NCBI RefSeq assembly: GCF_018100985.1
Contig: NZ_JAGJEI010000003.1
Span: 186,001 to 250,000 of the forward strand
Length of the DNA: 64,000 nt
Origin: Pseudoalteromonas sp. MMG007
Lineage (GTDB): Bacteria > Pseudomonadota > Gammaproteobacteria > Enterobacterales > Alteromonadaceae
Direction: 5' to 3'
Part shown: positions 35,704 to 44,922 of the stretch, one piece after another
Numbering within the stretch: position 1 is the first letter of the stretch
How the letters are laid out: every line of letters starts with the position of its first letter
The notes under the pieces: model-generated
Seen by the model: only the letters and a program-made list of their open reading frames with translations
What the model was told of the DNA's origin: nothing
Database searches by the model: none
Program-made: the position numbers and the translations under genes

Positions 35704-35730
35704 AAGCCCTACTCAAAGGGCTTTAATTTA
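35704..35730. terminator. Weak terminator hairpin after ankB
   Basis: AAGCCCT and AGGGCTT flank a 6-base loop and are followed by a T-rich stretch. It lies between convergent genes. Confidence 0.55.
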
Positions 35731-35746
35731 CTTTAAATACTTTTAC

Positions 35747-38700
35747 TTATTCTAAAAAAAGTTTATTTATTAATGCTTCATGTTCTATCCCTGCTTCAAA
35801 TTTTAATGCTCGTATAAAATCCATAGAATTGGCGGGATTGTTTGGATAACCATGATTTTTCCAAACCAACTTGAGCGCATTAATAATGGGTTCATCCCCA
35901 ATAGCAGCGCGTAGCTTAGCAAAGACAATGGTAGCTCGCGAATATTGGTCAAAGCTTTGTGTAGCATCAACTAAAGCTGATCGCTCCTTTATGTTCATCA
36001 GCATATTTTGCTCATAGCGTGTTGTTTCATACTCAACCAGCGCTTGCATGGCCTTTTTCCCATAACGCTGCTCTATAACAACAAGCTCAATATATTTTGC
36101 CATAGACTCCACTAAAAAAGCGCTATCTGAAACTACCCCATTGCCAATATCATGGCCAAACCATTGATGCGCGGTTTCATGAACTGCACGGCGATAGCGT
36201 TGATCAAAGCCTGTATTAGCGCTTGGCTTTGCTCTAAAACCAACACTGTCTTCAATTAGTATAAGTTGCGGCAATGCATAACCTGTAGCACCCACACTAG
36301 GCGAGCCTATTAAATTCAATTGTTTTGCTCTATAAGGGCTTATATTATTAAGCCATTTTATTGTATCGCCCATTGCGCTTAGGTTTACAGCTATAGACTC
36401 CGCTCGTGCTGGCTCGTTTTTATCTTTAGCAAACACGTTTAACATTACGCCATTTTGCTGCTTGGTAACAGGGGAATAAGGCACCGTCACCCAAGCTGGG
36501 ATTGCATTTATGGGTGTACGAGTCTCAAAATGAAATATTTCGCGGTCATCTTTACTGGTACGTGATATTTCCTCTCCTTGGGTTATAACCTGATAACCAC
36601 TTGTTGTACTCACTTTACTCGACATAGTAAGCCACTGGTAATGAGTACTTGCTTCAGCCGTTTTAGCAAATAGCTTCGTAGGTCTAATCACCGTCTTCAC
36701 TTTAAGTGCGTGTTGCTGACGAAGTATAGGATCGGTTAATTCATAATTACCTTGATAGCCAACAGTCGGCAATAAAGGCACTGATCGTATATAGCTAAAT
36801 TCAGGGGTTATTATCTGATGCCCTCTTACTGGCCAAAGCTTAGCTTGATGAACATCAAACCGTGTAACTAGTTTACGTATTTCTCCTGGCTGCATTTCAT
36901 TCTCAAACTTAAACACAGCTTGATTAAGTAAGGGAAAGCTTTTAGCCCTTTTCGCGCCATCGATTTCAATATCGGCCCATTTATAAAAACCAGAGCGCCC
37001 AACCAATATCTCTTTAATAGGGGCTTGATGGGTGTTTTTTAAGGTATATATTAAGGAAAAATGAGCTTGCTGCTGATACGGATAAAAGTCTACATTTGCA
37101 TCAATGTGCACAATGTTTGGCTGTGCTACATTGCGCCATTGTGAGAATGCTTTTTCGTATTGTGATTTAAATGCCTCGCGTTTATGCGAGTTGGTTAAAG
37201 GCTTCTCCTCAACCAGTCTTAAATGTAATTGAGTAAATAGTGCCACAGTGATAATTAAAGGTATAAGTAACCAAAAATGTTTAACCCCCATTATTCTTCG
37301 GCTCAACCCGGCACCTCGGTGATTAAAAATCCCCGTAATTATAACTAAACTTATACACGCCCCTGACCAAACTGATATATAAGGCCAATAACTACTTATA
37401 CTTGCACGATAACCCCAAAAGTTATCAGGTGCCTGCAAAGGCGTCCAACCAACACTCCACAATGTATGCGTGAGGCCAAGCTTAGTCATTATCGGTGTAA
37501 ATTTGATCAGTAAAATAACAGCAATTAGCAAACCCGCAATAAGCTGCGAACGACACAAATTAAATACACACAAAAATACACACGCAACAATGGCAAGCAC
37601 AATTGCCATCAAAAATAAAATAGTTAAATGTACTTCAAATTGATATGCACTGTGTAAAAACCACTGAGCTGCACTTGCCCCTAATAAGCTCATTGTTAAA
37701 AAAATCAATATCATAGTACCTAGGACTAATAACTGACTGTTTAAAAAGTAATATGTTTTGAGCGGTGTGGCAGCTATCAGCTCAGCTATATTATAGTATT
37801 TAGCGAAACAGCTTACTTGCCAGCTCCATAAAGCCATTAATAAGGTGCCAAACAACAATTGCATATCAAATGCATAATAACTAATCGCATCAAGGCTTGT
37901 GGTGCTCATCACACTCATTGGTTCAACATAACCAGACGACGAGGCAACACTATTAAAAACCATCACCGGCCAAACAAAAATAATCAGTAAAGTAACAGGG
38001 TGTAAAACCAAATTAACCAGCGTAATTTTGTATAAACTGGCGATCATCAAAAATGGTTTTTGCGTGACTCTCGCTGTTTTATATTCAGCGGGTTCTAACG
38101 TGTTGCAGCGAACGCATTCGTTAGTATTTTTACTTTTTTTACTCTTTGATAATGTGTGTTTTTTATTTTTACTAAAAGTAATATAAAAAATACCAACAGC
38201 AAGCATACTCACAACAACGCGATTAATAGCAAATGAAGCCCCTAATGAATTGGTTAAACTGTTTATTACGGCTGTGTATGCAAAAGGGTCAAGCCAAACA
38301 AATAATGTATAAAAGCGATTGCTTATAATACTACTTCCAGCAAGTAATGGATTTCCGGTAATACTTGCAAGCATTATGTAGCCTATCCACAACACCGTAA
38401 AAACAACATAATTGGGTAATGAAGTAGTTGATTTATGGCAAACAAAAAAGGCAACAACAACTAAAAAGCAGCTATTTGGTAACAACACTAAAAAGCTATT
38501 AAATACAGTAAAAGAAACCATATTTGGTATATAGCCCAATTGCCTTACTTGCATGTATATCATTACTAAATCACTGATTAAATTAATAATAAAAACCAAG
38601 CAAATCAGTAAGCATACTCTTGCTAAACTACGCTTAAATAAGCTAGTTTGCGTAGCATAAATAAGCTCCTGCATTGACGCGTGCTGATCTCGTAAAAATA

Positions 38701-38902
38701 TAACAGGCGCCAATACTCCTACAAGGACAGGTAACTGCATCATTTGTAGCATTGTAATATTTAACTTAAATTGTTTTAACGAATTAACTTCAACTGCTGC
38801 AAGCCCAGAGGACAACATAACCGAAAATATTAAAGGGATAATAATGCACAGCCAAACAAGTGGTTGGCGCACTGAATATCGCCACTCATTAAAAATTAAC
38901 AT
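35747..38902 (-). CDS. ABC-2 type permease fused to an M1-family peptidase domain
   Basis: A 1051-residue protein. Residues 1 to ~560 hold two blocks of about six membrane helices each, of ABC-2 type. The remainder is a periplasmic M1 (gluzincin) peptidase domain with HETAH at 908-912 and the third zinc ligand Glu in AFLVESMAKY (about 932), 19 residues after the motif as in other ABC-M1 fusions. It starts 7 bases inside the ATPase gene, its obvious partner. Substrates of this family are unknown. The adjacent LytS/LytTR pair suggests regulated export or processing of a peptide. Confidence 0.87.
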   Translation of the reverse strand: MLIFNEWRYSVRQPLVWLCIIIPLIFSVMLSSGLAAVEVNSLKQFKLNITMLQMMQLPVLVGVLAPVIFLRDQHASMQELIYATQTSLFKRSLARVCLLICLVFIINLISDLVMIYMQVRQLGYIPNMVSFTVFNSFLVLLPNSCFLVVVAFFVCHKSTTSLPNYVVFTVLWIGYIMLASITGNPLLAGSSIISNRFYTLFVWLDPFAYTAVINSLTNSLGASFAINRVVVSMLAVGIFYITFSKNKKHTLSKSKKSKNTNECVRCNTLEPAEYKTARVTQKPFLMIASLYKITLVNLVLHPVTLLIIFVWPVMVFNSVASSSGYVEPMSVMSTTSLDAISYYAFDMQLLFGTLLMALWSWQVSCFAKYYNIAELIAATPLKTYYFLNSQLLVLGTMILIFLTMSLLGASAAQWFLHSAYQFEVHLTILFLMAIVLAIVACVFLCVFNLCRSQLIAGLLIAVILLIKFTPIMTKLGLTHTLWSVGWTPLQAPDNFWGYRASISSYWPYISVWSGACISLVIITGIFNHRGAGLSRRIMGVKHFWLLIPLIITVALFTQLHLRLVEEKPLTNSHKREAFKSQYEKAFSQWRNVAQPNIVHIDANVDFYPYQQQAHFSLIYTLKNTHQAPIKEILVGRSGFYKWADIEIDGAKRAKSFPLLNQAVFKFENEMQPGEIRKLVTRFDVHQAKLWPVRGHQIITPEFSYIRSVPLLPTVGYQGNYELTDPILRQQHALKVKTVIRPTKLFAKTAEASTHYQWLTMSSKVSTTSGYQVITQGEEISRTSKDDREIFHFETRTPINAIPAWVTVPYSPVTKQQNGVMLNVFAKDKNEPARAESIAVNLSAMGDTIKWLNNISPYRAKQLNLIGSPSVGATGYALPQLILIEDSVGFRAKPSANTGFDQRYRRAVHETAHQWFGHDIGNGVVSDSAFLVESMAKYIELVVIEQRYGKKAMQALVEYETTRYEQNMLMNIKERSALVDATQSFDQYSRATIVFAKLRAAIGDEPIINALKLVWKNHGYPNNPANSMDFIRALKFEAGIEHEALINKLFLE

Positions 38903-39759
38903 GTTTGACTTCCTTCATTGAGTGAAAAAAAGTACTTGTCTTGAAGCGTAGCGGGCGAGTTTATTGCATTTTGTGCAGGCGCTGTGTCTGCATAGACACG
39001 AAATGACGCTCTACCATAGCGATGGCTCTTACTTAATAAATGCTGATTTGGTATGCCTGTAGGTAAACTTTCGAGCTGCCAAATCTTACCTTCTAAAGGA
39101 ACTAGTAACTCTTTTACGTCACCGCTTTGTATGAGTGCTCCTTGATCTATAATGGCCACGTAGTGACATAAATTTTCTACATCTTCAACAATATGGGTCG
39201 ATAACAATACCAACCTATTTTGACTAATACTAACGAGTAAATTGTTTAAACTTTCTCGCTCCACAGGATCAAGCCCAGCAGTGGGCTCATCCATAATAAT
39301 TAGTTTTGGGTTACCTAACAAAGCCTGAGCCACGCCAAAACGCTGCTTCATTCCTCCCGAAAAATTAACGACCTTTTTATTAGCAAACTGAGTCAAATTG
39401 GTTAGTTCAAGTAAGCTATTAATTTGGTTTTTGCGTGCATTACCATCTATGCCTTTTAATACGGCAATATGCTCAAGTAACGCCCGACAACTCATATTGG
39501 GGTATACGCCAAAATATTGTGGTAGATAACCTAGTTGCGATCTAAGTGCGTCTGGTTGGCTAATCACATCAAGGCCATTAAAATTAATATGCCCGGAGTC
39601 GGCATTTTGTAAACACGCGAGTGTGCGCATAAGTGTTGATTTACCCGCCCCATTTGGGCCAAGTAGACCGACCATACCGGCGGGTAGAGTGATCGTCACA
39701 TCATTCAAAGCCTGCGTACCATCTGCGTATTTTTTGTTGATATTTTTCAATGTAAGCAT
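38896..39759 (-). CDS. ABC transporter ATP-binding protein
   Basis: A 287-residue ATPase with Walker A GPNGAGKST (34-42), signature NFSGGMKQRFGVAQALL, Walker B KLIIMDEPTAGLD and switch His STHIVED. The C-terminal 80 residues are those of exporter ATPases. It partners the permease-peptidase protein; their genes overlap by 7 bases. I chose ATG 39759, which has AAGGA at a normal distance; the longer frame would add a hydrophobic stretch without homology. Confidence 0.9.
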   Translation of the reverse strand: MLTLKNINKKYADGTQALNDVTITLPAGMVGLLGPNGAGKSTLMRTLACLQNADSGHINFNGLDVISQPDALRSQLGYLPQYFGVYPNMSCRALLEHIAVLKGIDGNARKNQINSLLELTNLTQFANKKVVNFSGGMKQRFGVAQALLGNPKLIIMDEPTAGLDPVERESLNNLLVSISQNRLVLLSTHIVEDVENLCHYVAIIDQGALIQSGDVKELLVPLEGKIWQLESLPTGIPNQHLLSKSHRYGRASFRVYADTAPAQNAINSPATLQDKYFFSLNEGSQTC

Positions 39760-40102
39760 TAGTTTCATCCTTAATTGGTATAGCACCAGATTAAGAAAGC
39801 AAGTCAATACAAGCGAGAAAATAATGGTTAACGTATTGAAATAAATGATGAACATAAAAAAGTAACGTTGGTCATTTAAATATAACCTTTCATCATTTAA
39901 ATAAACGGCCTAGTATGCTTAAAATGGTTGCTAACCCTATGAAATAAAATAATTATTTTAAAAATAAATTATGATTGAAACAATTTTATGGATAAACTAG
40001 CGCGCTCAGCATAGTGAATTGTGCAAAGGTAATGTTTAAAATAAAAAGACAATTTTATCTAAGCGTATCTGCTCAGAAACCATAATAAAAACGGAGTCAC
40101 AT
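39760..40102. other. Divergent promoter region of the ABC/M1 and LytS-LytTR genes
   Basis: This 343-base gap contains the direct repeats at 39872 and 39893 that may bind the LytTR regulator, and otherwise AT-rich sequence with no gene. Confidence 0.55.
39872..39903. promoter_or_regulatory. Direct repeats TCATTTAAATA with 21-base period (candidate LytTR sites)
   Basis: TCATTTAAATA occurs exactly at 39872-39882 and 39893-39903. A 21-base period is two helical turns, the usual spacing for LytTR-type DNA binding to imperfect direct repeats. The site lies 113 bases before the ABC ATPase start and about 200 before lytS. Confidence 0.55.
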
Positions 40103-41611
40103 ATGCAGCAAGCCAATACACCAATATGGCAACGCTTTAGCATTACCCAGCTAATAATTTTTTTACCGCTAATAGCTGCTATTATGCTCGACTCTCATAT
40201 ACGCTTTTTGTCATCACATATGGATTCAACTAGCCAATATCTGGCTATTAATATTCAACTTTTTTTACAGTGTACTCCCTTTTTTATTGCCCATGCGTTT
40301 GCATATCGTTTATTACTTACACCCGCAATCATAGTTTGGCTGTTAGGCTTTTTAGCCTATCCATCTCTCTTGCTAGTATTTAATAACCAGCTTCTTAACT
40401 TTTCGCAATGGCAATACCTTGATGCACAATGTTGGACACTGTGCGCATCTGCAAGTGGTATATGGCTTATTACTAAACGCACTAATAAAAATAACAATGT
40501 GTTGAGTAATAAATGGCTTAAATCCTTTTTTTCACTTGATACAGTCGTGTTTATAGTACTTTTAGGTTGGACAATAGTTACATCAAGCATACTCAATACG
40601 CACACTGATCCTATGTTAAACCAGCCTATTAAGCCTGTTATTGACGTTTATAAAGTATTCACACAGTTTGATACTTTTTTGGGTTACCTTTGGCAAATTA
40701 CTGTTTGTGCCGGATTAGTATATGGTGTGTATTTATTAAATAGATATTTATTAATACGCTATGTATTAACCTATCATGGTGTACTGATGTTTTTGTTTGC
40801 AAGTTTAATAAGCCTCGTTGCACTTACACCTGTATTAACATCGTGCTTGCTACTGTTACCTATTAACGATTTACCCTCAGGCATTGCTAACTTAACACCT
40901 GGCGGTAATAATAATATTTTTAGCCCTGAAAATTATCAGTTCGTATTTTTGTTTTTGGCTATAAGCACACCGATTATTTTAGCGTTTGAACGACAGCAAC
41001 AACACGTTCAAATTAGCAACATTGCCCAGCAACAAACAAAAACAGAGCTAAAGCTACTTCAACAGCAAATTAACCCTCATTTTTTATTTAATACATTAAA
41101 CAACCTTTACGCGCTGACATTAAAAAAAGCAGATAATGCACCAGATCTTGTTATGCAATTAGCTAATTTACTGCGTTACAGTGTTTACGAAGGTCAAAAA
41201 GCACAGGTGAGTTTAGAAAAAGAAATCAATTACTTAAAAGGTTTTATTGCATTACAGCGTTTACGAAGTGCTGAGCGCTGTAACTTTGATGTGCAATGGC
41301 CTCAATATCAACAACACTATTTAATTTCGCCACTACTGTTAATAATGATTTTAGAAAATGCGATAAAGCATGGTGTAGAACCCACGTCACAAAAAGTAAC
41401 CGTTGAATTCAAAATCACCATGGCCGATAACATACTAACGCTATTTTCCTCTAACCCTATTCTAACTAATAACAATTCAGAGCACGGCGTAGGGCTCAAC
41501 AATTTACGCCGCAGGCTAACTCTTTTATATCCTAATAAGCACACATTAATTACTTATAAAAATAACACTCTTTGGCAAACTACACTTAAACTGGAGCTGG
41601 CTGCATGCTAA
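40103..41611 (+). CDS. LytS/YehU-type membrane sensor histidine kinase
   Basis: A 502-residue kinase: several membrane helices in residues ~15-290, then the His_kinase (PF06580) domain with phospho-acceptor motif QQINPHFLFNTLNN and the ATPase lid ILENAIKHGVEP, followed by GVGLNNLRRRL. It overlaps the response-regulator gene by 7 bases. The stimulus is unknown. GGAG lies 8 bases before the ATG. Confidence 0.88.
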   Translation: MQQANTPIWQRFSITQLIIFLPLIAAIMLDSHIRFLSSHMDSTSQYLAINIQLFLQCTPFFIAHAFAYRLLLTPAIIVWLLGFLAYPSLLLVFNNQLLNFSQWQYLDAQCWTLCASASGIWLITKRTNKNNNVLSNKWLKSFFSLDTVVFIVLLGWTIVTSSILNTHTDPMLNQPIKPVIDVYKVFTQFDTFLGYLWQITVCAGLVYGVYLLNRYLLIRYVLTYHGVLMFLFASLISLVALTPVLTSCLLLLPINDLPSGIANLTPGGNNNIFSPENYQFVFLFLAISTPIILAFERQQQHVQISNIAQQQTKTELKLLQQQINPHFLFNTLNNLYALTLKKADNAPDLVMQLANLLRYSVYEGQKAQVSLEKEINYLKGFIALQRLRSAERCNFDVQWPQYQQHYLISPLLLIMILENAIKHGVEPTSQKVTVEFKITMADNILTLFSSNPILTNNNSEHGVGLNNLRRRLTLLYPNKHTLITYKNNTLWQTTLKLELAAC

Positions 41612-42285
41612 ACACAATAATTGTTGATGACGAGCCGCTCGCTCATGAAGTGTTACTGCATCATCTAAGTACTCATAAAGATATTAATATAACAGGGCAA
41701 TACCTTAACGCTAAAGATGCATTATGTGCTTTAGCCACATCATCTGTTGATTTGTTATTTTTAGACATAAACATGCCAGAGATATCAGGCATTGCATTAC
41801 TAAAAGTGCTCGCGAATCGACCTCAAGTTGTTATTATTAGTGCATATCAAGAATATGCTTTAGCCGGTTTTGAACTTGACGTAACTGACTACCTACTAAA
41901 ACCAGTCTCTGTGCAACGCCTTGAACAAGCACTCAATAAAGTACGAAAAAAAAGAAAACACATAACGCTAAATCCCAAGGTACCTCTGACTATTACGCTT
42001 AAAATCGATCGTGAAAAACATAAAATTCAATTAAGCGACATAGACATGTTTGAAGCGTATGGAAATTATGTAAAAGTATGGCAAGGTGAAAAAGCATTAC
42101 TTGCAAGCTGTACTCTCAAATACATATTGCAGGAACTTGATACTTCATTTATTCAAGTCCACAAATCTTACGCTATTAACAAAAATAAAGTTGTTGCGTT
42201 AAGTAATGAAAGCGTTCAACTAGCATCAGGCGTGTCAGTTAAAATTGGCAAGTCATTTAAACAACAAGTGCGCGACATTATTTAA
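41605..42285 (+). CDS. LytTR-family response regulator
   Basis: A 226-residue regulator with a receiver domain (IVDDEPLAHE, phospho-acceptor Asp in LLFLDINMPEISG, Lys in YLLKPV) and a C-terminal LytTR DNA-binding domain (FEAYGNYVKVWQ, FIQVHKSYAINKNKV). It should be phosphorylated by the kinase encoded just upstream. Direct repeats at 39872 are a candidate target, which would place the ABC exporter under its control. Confidence 0.9.
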   Translation: MLNTIIVDDEPLAHEVLLHHLSTHKDINITGQYLNAKDALCALATSSVDLLFLDINMPEISGIALLKVLANRPQVVIISAYQEYALAGFELDVTDYLLKPVSVQRLEQALNKVRKKRKHITLNPKVPLTITLKIDREKHKIQLSDIDMFEAYGNYVKVWQGEKALLASCTLKYILQELDTSFIQVHKSYAINKNKVVALSNESVQLASGVSVKIGKSFKQQVRDII

Positions 42286-42353
42286 CCTGAGATCTTATTT
42301 TATGTTTATCTAAAACATAACTTTAAGCTTTTCCCTAACAACGACTCTAGGCT

Positions 42354-43268
42354 CTAGACTTTAGCACTTAACCTTTGTGGCTTTTCTCGCGTTACAAAGT
42401 AGCAAATGAGCGAGCCAACCGTTACCAGCACAACCCCTTGCCAAAACGAAGCACTCAACGTAATAGATAGATACAGCGCAGAAATAATAGTAGAAAACAC
42501 TGGAGTAAAATACGATAGTGTCCCTAACAACATTAAATTACCGCCAATAATCGCTTGGTTCCACAGAGCATAACCGCTCCCCACGACTACACCCGCTAAT
42601 AATAATGTTAGGCTTGAGCCCAGTGAAAATGTTAATGGTGCTTCATTACTAAAACCATATTGGGCCCACAAGCTCATTGCCGTAACGCTAAAAAATAACG
42701 TAATGGCATTTTTACCATTACTTAGCTTTTGCGTTATTACGCAATAAATAGCCCATATAAACGCAGCTGCTAGTGCCATTAAATAAGTAGCGGGGTTATC
42801 TGCAAAGTTAGTAACAAGCGTATCCATCGACATTTCTTGATCGCCCGTAATACACCAAGCAACGCCTAAAAAAGCAATAATCATACTCGGGTAAACCCAG
42901 TAACTTACTTTTTTACGGCCAATAATAATAGAGAGCAATATAGTCAGTGTGGGCCACAAATAATTAATGACCGCCATTTCCATTGCCTGATGACGGCTAT
43001 TTGCCATACCAATAGAAAGCGCTAAACAAATTTCGTATGCAACAAATAATAAAGTACCTACTACCAAGTAGCGCTTTGAAAAACCACTAAACTTGGGTAC
43101 TCCCATAACCAAAATTAAAAATATCGCACTTACAGAGTACATAGCCGCAGCACCGCCAATAGGGCTAAACAACTCAGAAATATCCCGTAGTAACGCCACT
43201 AAACAGCTCCACAGTAATATTGCGACAACTCCGTATAGCGTATATTTATTTTTGCTTATAAAATCCAT
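42354..43268 (-). CDS. YddG-like DMT-family exporter
   Basis: A 304-residue membrane protein with ten predicted helices and two EamA-type halves. The wording (WLFLK-type basic linker, ALSIGMANSRHQAMEMAVINYLWP, CVITQKLSNGKNAITLFF) is that of E. coli YddG, an exporter of aromatic amino acids. I start at ATG 43268 rather than the upstream TTG. It is divergent from the RutR-like regulator gene and the 43390 operator lies between, so it may share that control. Confidence 0.75.
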   Translation of the reverse strand: MDFISKNKYTLYGVVAILLWSCLVALLRDISELFSPIGGAAAMYSVSAIFLILVMGVPKFSGFSKRYLVVGTLLFVAYEICLALSIGMANSRHQAMEMAVINYLWPTLTILLSIIIGRKKVSYWVYPSMIIAFLGVAWCITGDQEMSMDTLVTNFADNPATYLMALAAAFIWAIYCVITQKLSNGKNAITLFFSVTAMSLWAQYGFSNEAPLTFSLGSSLTLLLAGVVVGSGYALWNQAIIGGNLMLLGTLSYFTPVFSTIISALYLSITLSASFWQGVVLVTVGSLICYFVTREKPQRLSAKV

Positions 43269-43389
43269 TTGCCAATCCAAAAGTACTACTTGTAAATTTG
43301 AAACTAAACTAACAGTAATTGTTTAATTAAACAATCAATGTGAATAGCTTAAACCACTTGCCTGTATTTAGCATTCATCCATTTTAGTA

Positions 43390-43407
43390 ATTGACCTTTC
43401 GGTCAAT
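43390..43407. promoter_or_regulatory. rutR: RutR-like operator ATTGACC-N4-GGTCAAT
   Basis: ATTGACCTTTCGGTCAAT has 7-base inverted arms around TTTC. It matches the E. coli RutR consensus TTGACCA-N2-TGGTCAA in arms and spacing. It lies 37 bases before the rutR-like start, suggesting autoregulation, and may also act on the divergent yddG-like gene. Confidence 0.8.
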
Positions 43408-43443
43408 AAAGATAAAATCAATCAACGCCTTAAATACAAATAA

Positions 43444-44103
43444 ATGCTAATGAGCACTCAAACTAAACCAAATAAAAAAGAACTTACTCGAGAGAAAAAC
43501 CAAACGTTAATACTCGATGCAGCAGAGCAATTATTTTCTCAGCTTGGTTACGACGGAACAAGCATGAGCATGATAGCCAAAGAGGCAAGTGTGCCTAAAG
43601 CTAATATTTTGTATTATTTCAAAAGTAAAGACGGCCTTTACGAAAACGTGATAGACCGCATTATTGCTCACTGGAACTTAGGCTTAGATAATGTAAGCCC
43701 AGACGATGACCCCGCACATGTGCTTTATAATTACGTTAAAAGCAAAGTAATACTTGCTGTAAACCAGCCGTTGCAATCGCGCTTATTTGCCAGCGAAATA
43801 CTGCGTGGTGCACCTTACCTACAAAACTATTTTAGAACCAATACTCGCCCATGGGTAAAACAAAAAGTAGATGTTTTTCAGGCGTGGATCGATGCCGATA
43901 AAATGGATAATGTAGACCCATACCATTTACTCTTTACTATATGGTCAACCACACAATATTACGCAGACTTTCAAGCCGAGGTATTGTTAGTAATGAATAA
44001 GTTAGAATATGACGAAACCGATGTGGCACAAATAACGCAATCAATTGCCCATATTATTTTAAAAGGTATAGGTTTAAAAATACCTGAGCAACACGAGGCT
44101 TAA
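43444..44103 (+). CDS. RutR-like TetR-family regulator
   Basis: A 219-residue TetR regulator resembling E. coli RutR (212 residues): helix-turn-helix TSMSMIAKEASVPKANILYYFKSK and the typical effector-domain segment FTIWSTTQYYADF. RutR senses uracil and controls pyrimidine and purine catabolism. Here the gene heads a ureide operon and three RutR-type sites lie nearby; the true effector may be a purine or ureide metabolite. A second in-frame ATG (43450) may be the start. The next gene begins 3 bases after its stop. Confidence 0.85.
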   Translation: MLMSTQTKPNKKELTREKNQTLILDAAEQLFSQLGYDGTSMSMIAKEASVPKANILYYFKSKDGLYENVIDRIIAHWNLGLDNVSPDDDPAHVLYNYVKSKVILAVNQPLQSRLFASEILRGAPYLQNYFRTNTRPWVKQKVDVFQAWIDADKMDNVDPYHLLFTIWSTTQYYADFQAEVLLVMNKLEYDETDVAQITQSIAHIILKGIGLKIPEQHEA

Positions 44104-44106
44104 CCC

Positions 44107-44589
44107 ATGGATAACTTTACCACCCCCGATTTATTTGACGATCACCGCGATCACGTCCAAGTAGCCGACAGCGGCCTATGCCACTTTGGCAAAAAAACCA
44201 CGTTTAGTGGCCAAGCAGTAACTGTTACCTGCCCAGAAGACAACTCTTTTGCCGCCGATATATTGCATGAAGATGGTAAAGGAAAGGTGCTGGTAATAAA
44301 TGGTTTTGCGAGCAAACGTTTTGCTTTTATTGGCGATATAATGGCGGAGCGCGCCTTAAAAAATAGCTGGGAAGGCGTAGTTATTAATGGCTGCTGCCGT
44401 GATATTGAAATACTCGCCACTATGGATTTACCCGTTATGGCTTTAGGCTCTACTCCGCGTAGCACATTAAAGCGAGGATTTGGCGATAAAAACCAAGCAG
44501 TGACTATGCTTAGCACCACTATTAATCCTAACGATTGGCTATACGCCGATGTTAACGGTTTAATTATTAGCAGCGCCCCGCTTTTATAA
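44107..44589 (+). CDS. RraA-like protein (4-hydroxy-4-methyl-2-oxoglutarate aldolase / RraA family)
   Basis: A 160-residue cytosolic protein with the RraA/HMG-aldolase core: TPDLFDDHRDHV, CPEDNS, GKVLVINGFASKRFAFIGDIMAE and VVINGCCRDIE. The GDIMAE and RDIE positions include the metal and substrate ligands of aldolases in this fold, so it may be an aldolase or decarboxylase rather than an RNase E inhibitor. It is 3 bases behind rutR and shares its transcript. A terminator follows it, so it may be the end of the regulator transcript. Confidence 0.85.
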   Translation: MDNFTTPDLFDDHRDHVQVADSGLCHFGKKTTFSGQAVTVTCPEDNSFAADILHEDGKGKVLVINGFASKRFAFIGDIMAERALKNSWEGVVINGCCRDIEILATMDLPVMALGSTPRSTLKRGFGDKNQAVTMLSTTINPNDWLYADVNGLIISSAPLL

Positions 44590-44616
44590 CCCTCTTTATA
44601 ATACTATTTTTTACTA

Positions 44617-44654
44617 CCAAGTTGGTGCAGTCTCGCACCAACTTGGTGTGTTTT
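44617..44654 (+). terminator. Terminator after the RraA-like gene
   Basis: CCAAGTTGGTGC and GCACCAACTTGG form a perfect 12-base stem with a 6-base loop, followed by TGTGTTTT. It separates rutR-rraA from the ureide operon. Confidence 0.85.
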
Positions 44655-44718
44655 AGCGCCAAAACCTCAGCTAATCAAATCTTACTTTTTCAAAAACATA
44701 GCTAAACACCAACAAATC

Positions 44719-44734
44719 TTGACCGAGCGGACAA
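44719..44734. promoter_or_regulatory. RutR-like operator TTGACC-N4-GGACAA
   Basis: TTGACCGAGCGGACAA has the same spacing as the site at 43391 with one arm mismatch. It stands about 190 bases before the amidase start. Confidence 0.65.
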
Positions 44735-44883
44735 CTTTATTTTTTTGGCATTACTTTTGCTTAGCATTTAGGCAATATAATAGGTTAACCGATTAAAAAG
44801 CGGATCAGGCTCTGTAAAATAAAAATAAGATGTTACGCAGTGGGCTGAAAAATAAAAATAATAAGTTCGTCTTTTTAATCACC

Positions 44884-44899
44884 CTAACCCATTGGTCAA
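44884..44899. promoter_or_regulatory. Imperfect RutR-like operator CTAACC-N4-GGTCAA
   Basis: The right arm GGTCAA is perfect and the left arm matches TTGACC at 4 of 6 bases. It lies 24 bases before the amidase ATG, where bound repressor would block initiation. Confidence 0.45.
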
Positions 44900-44922
44900 A
44901 TTTGTTATAACGAGTGGTGATA

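Larger units (their letters stand above)
44590..44922. other. Promoter region of the ureide operon
   Basis: This 333-base gap holds a strong terminator (44617) and two RutR-like sites (44719 and 44884). I see no gene. Confidence 0.6.
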
